Positions 57,016-64,000 of a stretch of DNA of 64,000 nt are shown piece by piece. Position numbers and translations under genes: made by a program. Position 1 is the stretch's first letter. Every line of letters starts with the position of its first letter. The stretch comes from Diadema setosum (Eukaryota; Echinodermata; Echinoidea; Diadematoida; Diadematidae): contig NC_092695.1 of the NCBI RefSeq assembly GCF_964275005.1, forward strand, positions 10,741,697 to 10,805,696, written 5' to 3'. The notes under the pieces were generated by a model, which was not told where the DNA came from, made no database searches, and was given only the letters and a program-made list of their open reading frames with translations.

Positions 57016-58142
57016 CTAAAGCCCCTGTCACACTTTTCCGGGTAAGCTACGCGGGCTTGTCGTGAGTAGGGATTTTCCAGCACGCAGGAGAATTTTCTGC
57101 GGGCGAACAAGGATGTTGGTGAGTTCCGTACTTGCGTCTTACTGCTAGAGGCGTGCTATTAACCTGCTACTTGCGTGTATTCCGTGTGACCTGAATGGGC
57201 GAGAGCTTTGAATCTGATTCATTTTCAGCTACCAGCGACATACGGGGACTGCTAATTAGTACCTGCGTTACAACTGCAAGTACCTGTGTGGGAGTTGCCT
57301 GCGAGAAGCTGCAGCTAAGGTCCTCCTACTGGTGTTCTGCGGGTACCTCTGCGGTCAAACCCCCGCGACTCACCCGGAACGAGTTTTGAGCATGCTCAAG
57401 GCCTTATTGTCACACCGTGTCTGGGGAAGCCTTGCGGGTTGATTTGCGGGGAAAAAAAATATTGCTATCCGGACCTCCCAGCAGTTGGTCCGCACCTGAG
57501 AGTACCTAGCGCGTATCTCGGCCGTAGTTGCCCAGAGGTGCGCACGCAAGTCTGATTTACCCGCAGCCAAGTTTTGAGCATGACCAAAACTTTTTCCGGG
57601 TGAGTCGCGGGGATTGCCCGCAGAGGTCCACGCAGAACGCCAGTAGGAGGCCCTTAGAGGCAGCACCTAGCAGGCAACTCCCAAACAGTAGGCTACTTCG
57701 CAGCTGTAAAGCAAGTACTTCGCAGTCCCCGTATGCGGCCAAGATAATGACATTCTGTGGAACTTCTGCCATTCCTACAGAGGAATTGCTTTACTGAGTT
57801 GTCATCCCTCACGCGCCTGGCACGCAGGTCACACAGAATACCCGCAAGAAGAACTTAAGTAGAACGCGTCCAGCAAGTAAGACACATGCAAAACTCAGAA
57901 GTTGTCCGGTATCCGGGAAAATCCCCACACGCAACAAGCCCGCGTAGCTTGGCCGGAAAGGTGTGACAGGGCCTAAACACGGTTGCGGGTAAAAACGATT
58001 TGCGTGCGCACCTCCGGGCAACTACGGGTGAGATACGTGTTAGGTACTGTCATGTGCGGGTCATGTGCGGGGACCTCCGGGTAGTAAAAATTGTTCTTCG
58101 CAAGTCGCACGCAAGGTTTGCACGGAAAGGTGTGAACGGCCT
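57016..58142. mobile_element. DNA transposon with GCCCCTGTCACAC ends, plus a partial related copy
   Basis: 57021 starts GCCCCTGTCACACTTTTCCG; 57972 ends with the complement (CCGGAAAGGTGTGACAGGGC). Direct repeats CTAAA flank this 952-bp part (57016-57020 and 57973-57977). A second, shorter stretch with the same vocabulary (GGTTGCGGGTAAAAACG, CACGGAAAGGTGTGAACGGC) follows to about 58142. Comparison with genes A and B, where CACCCCTGCATGGTCTTATG is continuous, shows the whole 57016-58142 block is an insertion. Strikingly GC-rich. Open frames here are probably chance. Confidence 0.78.
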
Positions 58143-59180
58143 TTATGTAAGAACCGCGTATACCTAAGCAAACAGAGTGGACTGATACTCGTAGTGACTT
58201 ATGTTAATTTCCCACGCTCATCATTCCCCAATCTCTGTCACGATGATTTCTGTCCCGAATCTTCATCATGTACGACAAACATATAAAATCCATCACACAC
58301 ACACTATCACACACACACACACAAACACACACGCACCCACACACACATGAACACACGCCTAACACAATACATGTTCAATTTATTTTATTTTCGTAAATTA
58401 ATTGACATTCATTTACATACAGCAGCACAGACTTGCAGAACTTATCACTCTTGGTCAAGGCATTTTTTTCTGTCTTTGAGGTTTATGAATATTTGCCCAA
58501 AATCATTATGATCTTATCATTCAAGCATTACTCTTAGTGTACAACGGACGAGATATCTAGATAGTCTAAGATCAAAGTCTCTGAACTTGGACTTTGTGTT
58601 CCCTGCGTACAGGCATATTTGTATAGTGATGTGTGTTTTCTACACGTACCTTATATTTAGCGGGTATCAGAATGAAGACACGGAGTGTCTTCATGATTTT
58701 GCTGCACCACAAACTTGAATTATGGTTTTACGAGTTTCTTCACTAGAGCTGCATTGAGAACTGGACAATGAATTTGAAATCTGTTAGAAAAGACGAATGT
58801 TCTGTTTTCCAGCATGGTTTGAAAAGGACAGGCAAGGATCTGTCCTGTGCAACGGGAAAACGGTGATGATAATCCTGCTTCCTCCAGATGACATCATCAT
58901 GATGACGCAATGACGATGATGCAAATCTAATGCCGAGAGATTTGTTTTGATTGAAATAGCTGGTCTGTGCTGTGCAGAGAACTTTGTGTGATGTGCGCAA
59001 TTTGCTTTGCGAATGAAGCTGATGGCGTGTGGACTGGCCGCACTTGAAGGTTTGCTTCACTGAGCGCTTGTACCTCTCCGGTTTGATCTCTGGGAGGATG
59101 CCGGTGTCAGATGGGGAAGCGGTCTCTCAAAATTGATTCTTTCAATGGCAAACTGCGGTTTAATATCAGTTTTACGTCCC
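58143..59180. promoter_or_regulatory. Conserved upstream flank of gene C, displaced by insertions
   Basis: TATGTAAGAACCGCGTA continues where the transposon ends. It is followed by the same blocks as upstream of A and B (TTCCCACGCTCATCATTCCC, GGTTTATGAATATTTGC, CTTCACTGAGCGCTTGTACC-like, TTTTACGTCCCAGACAG). It is now about 3.6 kb from the gene C start, against about 0.2-1.2 kb in genes A and B. Confidence 0.5.
58298..58350. repeat. (CA)n-rich tract
   Basis: Imperfect CA repeat with ACACGCACCC interruptions; a second CA run is at about 59211-59242. Confidence 0.8.
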
Positions 59181-59208
59181 AGACAGCAAAGAACAAACAG
59201 ACACACAT

Positions 59209-59245
<37 letters not shown>

Positions 59246-59274
59246 GACACTCAATCATGCACATACAATGCAAA

Positions 59275-59800
59275 TCAATGATTTTACCCCATTTCCAAGT
59301 TGCTGAATCCGGATAGGGATAATGCGATTATTGCCCCCCCCCCCCCCAAGATTTTTGAGATATCCGAAATGATTCAAAATTGAAAATTTGATTTAACTAG
59401 TTCCACCAATAGGTGGAAAATTCAAAACAGATTGAGTGTTTTAGTTTCTTGTATCCCTGAGGATTTTTTTAATATCAAAGATGGCTGCTAAATATTTCTA
59501 TTCCATTATAGATAGTTCCTTATACATGCATATGGTGACAAATTGAAATGATTTGATGTTCATACCCTATAGGTGCTGAATCTGAATCGGGGTGAAGCAA
59601 CTGTTGCCCCCTGAGGGTCTTGAGATATCCAAATATGGCCCTAAAATTTGAAATTGTAATATAATTTTTTTAATACAATGGTGAAATTAATAGTTTTACC
59701 CTATTTCGGAGATGCCGCATCCGAATCTGGTTGCTGGAACTGTTGCATCCTTGAGGGTTTTGAGATACTGAAAGATTTTTGGTGGCCGTTTTGGCTGGAT
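59275..59800. repeat. Diverged tandem repeat
   Basis: Three imperfect copies of a block reading 'TGCTGAATCCGgat... GCAAC/ATTGTTGCCCCC... GGGTTTTGAGATATCC', starting near 59281, 59560 and 59692. Unit spacing is uneven (about 280 and 130 bp). The word GATGGCTGC links it loosely to the ATGGCCGCC elements, but no family is assigned. Confidence 0.5.
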
Positions 59801-60002
59801 TTTTTTTTTTCTACTGGTACATGTATCATCTTTTACGCCCTCATATGCAAGAGGAGACGAACTTTGACTTGGTCTTGATTTGAATTAGATCTTGTTGAAG
59901 ACTATACCCAGCCCACTGTCATTATCTTTACTACCAACTGACCGCTTTGACCAATTGTTGACAGCTGACAATATGAGTTGCACATATAATGTACAAGTAA
60001 TG

Positions 60003-60129
60003 AATGTTTATGAGTGCAATGGACAGAATATCTCACGAGGTGAAAGATGATCTGCGCCTCTTTGAATGGATCAAAGATTTTATCTTTCACCGAAGGAAAT
60101 ATTCTGTCCGTTGCTCGACTGAAAAACAT
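60003..60129. mobile_element. 127-bp MITE-like palindrome
   Basis: AATGTTTATGAGTGCAATGG, ACAGAATATCTC and GGTGAAAGAT at the left are mirrored by ATCTTTCACC, GGAAATATTCTGTCC and AAAAACATT at the right, about 45 bp of imperfect inverted repeat around a short loop. It is unique to this spacer in the window. Confidence 0.7.
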
Positions 60130-60179
60130 TTATAATTTATTTTATATAATGCCAAAAATAGATCCTTGTCATTTGATGT

Positions 60180-61153
60180 TCTATTGATTTCGAAACAAGA
60201 GAGAATTCTTGTGTTGATGGGGATAATGGTTTGTATGTGAGAATGTAGTTCTTTTATTCATGTCTCTTGCATTTGAAAAAAAAAAAAACCTCTCACAAAC
60301 AGGAAAGATTCATCACACAGACAATTGTCGAGTTTGGATCGAATTTTCTTCTTTTTATCTCAGTTTTTGTGTAGAAAACAACGTGTACAAAGACGATAAT
60401 ATGCTGAGTTTTAACTCAGCATGTTTATTTGACAGGGAGTATAACTATCACAATGCACAAAATGGCGTATGGCGCACGACGAAATTGACGTCCATGTGAT
60501 TACTTCGGGTTTGGTGTGATCATGGTGATAGATTCCGAAAGTGGCTTCTAAATAATGATGACACATTTGGCTATCGATTCTAGAGACAAATTTGCATTGT
60601 GCGGATGAAAGTGAAGGATAATGGGAAAATGCCATCCATACGTTAAAAACTCTAATCGAGAAAAGTCCTGTTGCTGGCCATACTAAAAATCGATGAAAAA
60701 ATATCAATTGTTTGTCCGATAAAAGGTATAACAATATTTCATCATAAATGTATCAAGGAAGTTGACCAGCCGTCTTTTTTTCTCTTTTGACCTGAAAGTG
60801 TCAATCGTGAATCAGAAATTGAGTTGTGTCATTCAAACATTTCTTTCTCGAAATCTAAAACTGGTTGTGTCTCAGCAGTTTTTCTGTACGTATTAAAGTA
60901 ATGCCACAAAGTATGAAATTAACGTAATTCCTATATACACAATATTTATTTCTCAGCAAGATATTTGTACAAATGTACATTAATGACACGTTTGATCTCA
61001 TTCGTATTAAACATTTCCCACCCTCTCAGGTTATTAGCATTTACTTTCAATTTTCCTTTTGAGCTACTTTTTAACCCAGTCACTGAGCCAGTAGGCTTGT
61101 CCAAGATTTTCTAGGTGGTCCATAAAGTCTCACTGGTTCTCAGTAGACCGGTT
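60180..61153. other. 3' flank of gene D
   Basis: No gene. Shares blocks with the 3' flanks of A (490-1100), B and C, such as AATTGACGTC, GTGCGGATGAA and the CCCTCTCAGGTTATTAGC region. No canonical AATAAA lies at the place used by gene A. Confidence 0.55.
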
Positions 61154-61269
61154 TCAATTACACGTGGTGCCATCCTTGTAATCTTCGAAAGCCCTCTGCC
61201 ATTCCACCATGTCGTCCTTCCAGTCATCATAGCTTTCCCGCCATTCTTTCTCGTTCTCGTCCATGTCGC
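61154..61269 (-). CDS. Gene D exon 10: WAT tail
   Basis: Reads DMDENEKEWRESYDDW then KDDMVEWQRAFEDYKDGTTCN and TGA, 37 residues, nearly the same as gene C. It shows that the tail exon is present in all four copies. Confidence 0.83.
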
Positions 61270-63223
61270 CTGATTATTAGAATGAAATCGTTGATAGAGT
61301 TAGAGTATTATTATTATGTAAAGTAAAAATTGGGACAATTATAAAAAAAAAAATAGTAAATATTATCCCCCCAAAAAAGAATTTCAATGAATAACAACGT
61401 TCCAAAAACGGTGGCAATCTCATCCACGATATTGCACTCAAAATTTTAAAATGTTACTAAAGCATCACATTATACTAGAAGCGTGGATTGCACGCAGGTT
61501 AAAATCTACTTTGAGGGGATTGCCGGACCAGTTGAAAGTTCAATTTTTTCGATTTCAAAGTTTATTTCATTTTTCGACAAAATATGTTTATGTTTCACTT
61601 CCTTTAATAACAGTCTCACAGAGAATAAGGTAAACAGAACATTGTGAAATGAAAAGACAGTACAACAATTGAGGACCCAAAGTAATTATACATTGTATAG
61701 TAAAAAGAAACAGAAGTGATCGAAGTGAAGTACATGTATACCGTTGCTTAGTGCGAAAAATGGAGGGACCCACTAAAAAGACAGAGCTTGTAGAATGTGG
61801 GCCCCTCTGGAAAAGAACATCGATGGAAAGATAAATTAAAGCATCGTAAATACAAAAAAAAAAGGAAGAGGAAGAAGTCTGGACGCCCACTGAAAATTAG
61901 ATAAACAGATAAATACACTTTCATAGACGCGAACAAACATGAAACAAGACTAGGCAACAAAACAACTACTGAAGAAAAGGCTGTACGGGACAAAACGGGA
62001 TGGACAAGACTGACAAACAGAAGACAAAATAGCAGACAAAAACGCACAACGGAGACAGCGATCTTCGGCAGAAGCATGCCAAGAGAAACAGATGATAGTT
62101 GTGGGGGAAAAAGTAATATTTTAACGCCTGAAAAAAAGACAAGGAAATAGAGTCTTGAAAGTTAGTCTTGAAAGAAAACGTAAAATATGACAAGCATAAC
62201 AGTGAAAATCAATTGGTCAAAATGGGATTACAGGTAAGGAAGTGGTGAAATTTTGTTATTCGAAGTTAATTTTCGAAAAAAATCGTTAATTTTTGGAAAA
62301 CGGTTCTTAGTCAGTATATGACAAATGCCGAAGCCTCACAATTTCGTGTTTGTGTGAGAAAATAACCCAAATTTAAGTAATCTTTTGTAAAAGTGAAAAT
62401 CATAATGCTTTTCCTGGACGAAAAATATCAAAGTAATGATCAGTCAGATAAATGACTGTCAAGAACTATTTCGTGAAAATAAGCGGACCATCACAATTTC
62501 ATAACTTCCTTAATTTTCATCCAATTTAGATCAAATTTTCGTTGTTCCACTTAGAACACTACTTTTTTTTTCAGACATCCCGTTCAACTGATGTGGAATT
62601 TCATTATTAGTGATCAGGAAGAGAAGGACGTAGAAAATAGGGAGTGACATGGAGATTTCAGTTCAGTTCATTTTTTTTCCATGATACAAAAACCCAAAAG
62701 GTATTATAGTATTCAGACAGAGAAAAAAATTCATAACATTAAGTGGATGTAAACGAAGACATGCATGAAGACATAAAATTAATTTAATTACATGTAAATC
62801 AAATGTTCCTTTTACAGGTAGATAGAATACAAAATTGCTTAATTTCATGACTTTTTGTAAAAAATATTGTACTTAATTTCTCTTGCATTTCTATTATAAA
62901 AAGATTGCAATTACAAATCAGAACTTGGTGCAGGAACTTTCAAGAAAAGAAAAGTTGTTTGATTGGATGACCGCCATTACAAAATGCATTCATAACAGGT
63001 TAATCAACGTAAAAAAAAAATCATGGAAATCAAGAACTCACTCGTAAAGCTAATGAGAGTAGGCATGTAGTGATTCCAGAAGCGACATCCCCTCGCTCTA
63101 GCGGCTCTTCCCACTCCCAGCTCGAGGGATAGCTCTTTGTGACTGAGCTCAGGGATGGTGTAGAGAGGCCAGAAATCTTCCCCGTCTCCTCGGGGAGCGT
63201 CCTCGCTGGGTCTGCTGGGATCT
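61154..63223 (-). CDS. Gene D: fourth cholinesterase-like gene, last two exons only (continues beyond the right edge)
   Basis: Two exons are visible: 63223-63042 (exon 9, DPSRPSED... DFWPLYTIPELSHKELSLELG... GCRFWNHYMPTLISFT) and 61269-61154 (exon 10, WAT tail ending TTCN and stop). Exon lengths (182 and 116 bp) and phases equal those of A, B and C. The next exon upstream lies about 2 to 3.5 kb away in the other copies, so it falls outside the window. Exon 9 carries SEDAPRGDG where B and C have SEDVPRGDG. Both exons are open and keep their splice sites, so the copy is probably functional, but the catalytic part cannot be seen. Confidence 0.85.
61270..63041. other. Gene D intron 9
   Basis: 1.8-kb intron. 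A probable minus-strand LINE 3' tail occupies about 61560-62080 (TGGAGGGACCCACTAAAAAG word shared with 12758, ending in AAATAAACTTTG on the minus strand). The rest matches introns 9 of B and C. Low-complexity purine open frames are chance. Confidence 0.55.
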
Positions 63224-64000
63224 CTGCGTTCAGTTATACGACAAAGAATCATGAGTCGTATTCATTTTATTTTGAGTGCAGTTTGTCAAGAAAGGAATTC
63301 GAAATTAATACTTTTCATCATTGAGACCATTATTTTAAGTTACTTATTTTGAAAGTTTATGTACAAATCATAACTCGTGTTCGTCTTCTATATGAAAATA
63401 CACCTATGTCGTAAACTTACATGGATTAATGTATAGGACCATACGTAGCTAATAACAAAGAGCAAAATTGGGGGCCACATGTGCTTATGTACCTTTTTCT
63501 TCATTCATTCCTCTTCTACTTTTGGTCAATTCCTTGCGGTTCCCTGTGACATGACGGTTCAATACTTCTTGTCCAGAATGGACGCAGGACTTCAAGTTTG
63601 TAACTATGCCAACGGCTGAAATTTGCACACTGCACGCACAATTTACGTCCGCGTCCGTATAATCGAAAGCTCTCTATTAACCCTCCCATGACGGCCGATT
63701 ACATACAGGATCTAGATAATTACAAAGTAGAAACGCTGGTGTGGTTCTGATTGGATGAACTTTTTTTTTCATTAATTTTAGCACAACACCTGCCACTCGG
63801 TGATACCTATAAAGACATTGGGACTTGGTTATTTCACTAAATTCTCTCCAGGGAGCCAATCTTTTCATTCCGCTTCTTTATGACCACTACAGTTAAATGA
63901 TTACAAATATGATAGGAGATCCATGTATACTCAATTTAGACCGAGTTTAGAAATTCCAAGTTCAACCACCAACTCCTTTAAGAGCCCATCTCACTGGAGG
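63224..64000. other. Start of gene D intron 8
   Basis: Matches gene C intron 8 in two blocks: 63530-63579 against 38985-39030, and 63690-64000 against 41140-41433 (CTCTCCAGGGAGCCAA, GACCGAGTTTAGAAATTCCA). It lacks the LINE, solo LTR and pogo-like MITE of gene C. The GAGACGTCTC repeat appears to begin at the window edge. Confidence 0.65.

Noticed and set aside
56612-57797. Several overlapping open frames on both strands
   Set aside because: They arise from GATCGTA-word repeats and the GC-rich GTCACAC element; there is no consistent protein pattern.

Overview
This window looks like a piece of a nuclear genome from an invertebrate deuterostome. It is AT-rich and has small phased exons, GT-AG introns, many microsatellites and layers of nested transposons. 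An echinoderm such as a sea urchin is my best guess. The guess rests on the cholinesterase-like genes and the style of the tRNA-derived SINEs, not on any search.

The backbone is a head-to-tail array of cholinesterase/carboxylesterase-type genes, all on the minus strand. Three copies are complete: gene A (13960 down to 1220), gene B (32739 down to 17405) and gene C (54499 down to 37149). A fourth, gene D, enters from the right edge and shows only its last two exons (63223 down to 61154). Each complete gene has ten coding exons with the same intron phases and predicts a secreted protein of about 600 residues. I could join every exon in frame at GT-AG sites without a premature stop. The catalytic triad (Ser in GESAG, Glu in KDEG, His in GAGH) is intact in A, B and C. 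The last exon of all four genes encodes a 37-residue tail with three tryptophans seven residues apart and a near-terminal cysteine. That is the pattern of the T peptide (WAT domain), which lets vertebrate acetylcholinesterase form tetramers with ColQ or PRiMA. The loop that holds the choline-binding tryptophan (Trp84 of Torpedo AChE) is shortened and lacks it. The array therefore pairs an AChE-type assembly tail with a non-standard active-site gorge.

The repeat unit is about 16 to 24 kb. Most of the size difference comes from mobile elements in introns and intergenic DNA. Gene B intron 2 holds a decayed LINE (about 26590-28490) and a 1990-bp hAT-like non-autonomous transposon with a perfect 8-bp target duplication (29076-31065). 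Gene C intron 4 holds a 4.8-kb foldback-like element (46175-50953), with a second inverted-repeat element inside it and a SINE inside that. Gene C intron 8 holds a LINE fragment split by a fossil solo LTR (39123-40219) and a pogo-like MITE (40572-40944). Two further terminal-inverted-repeat elements (55245-56970 and about 57016-58142) lie between gene C and its conserved upstream flank. Gene A intron 2 holds a large inverted repeat with two exact 268-bp tandem units, each carrying a tRNA-like sequence.

Flanks of about 1 kb upstream of each first exon, and shorter stretches downstream of the last exon, are recognisably shared between copies. The whole locus therefore seems to have grown by segmental tandem duplication. 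I saw no rRNA genes, no convincing functional tRNA genes and no unrelated protein-coding gene.
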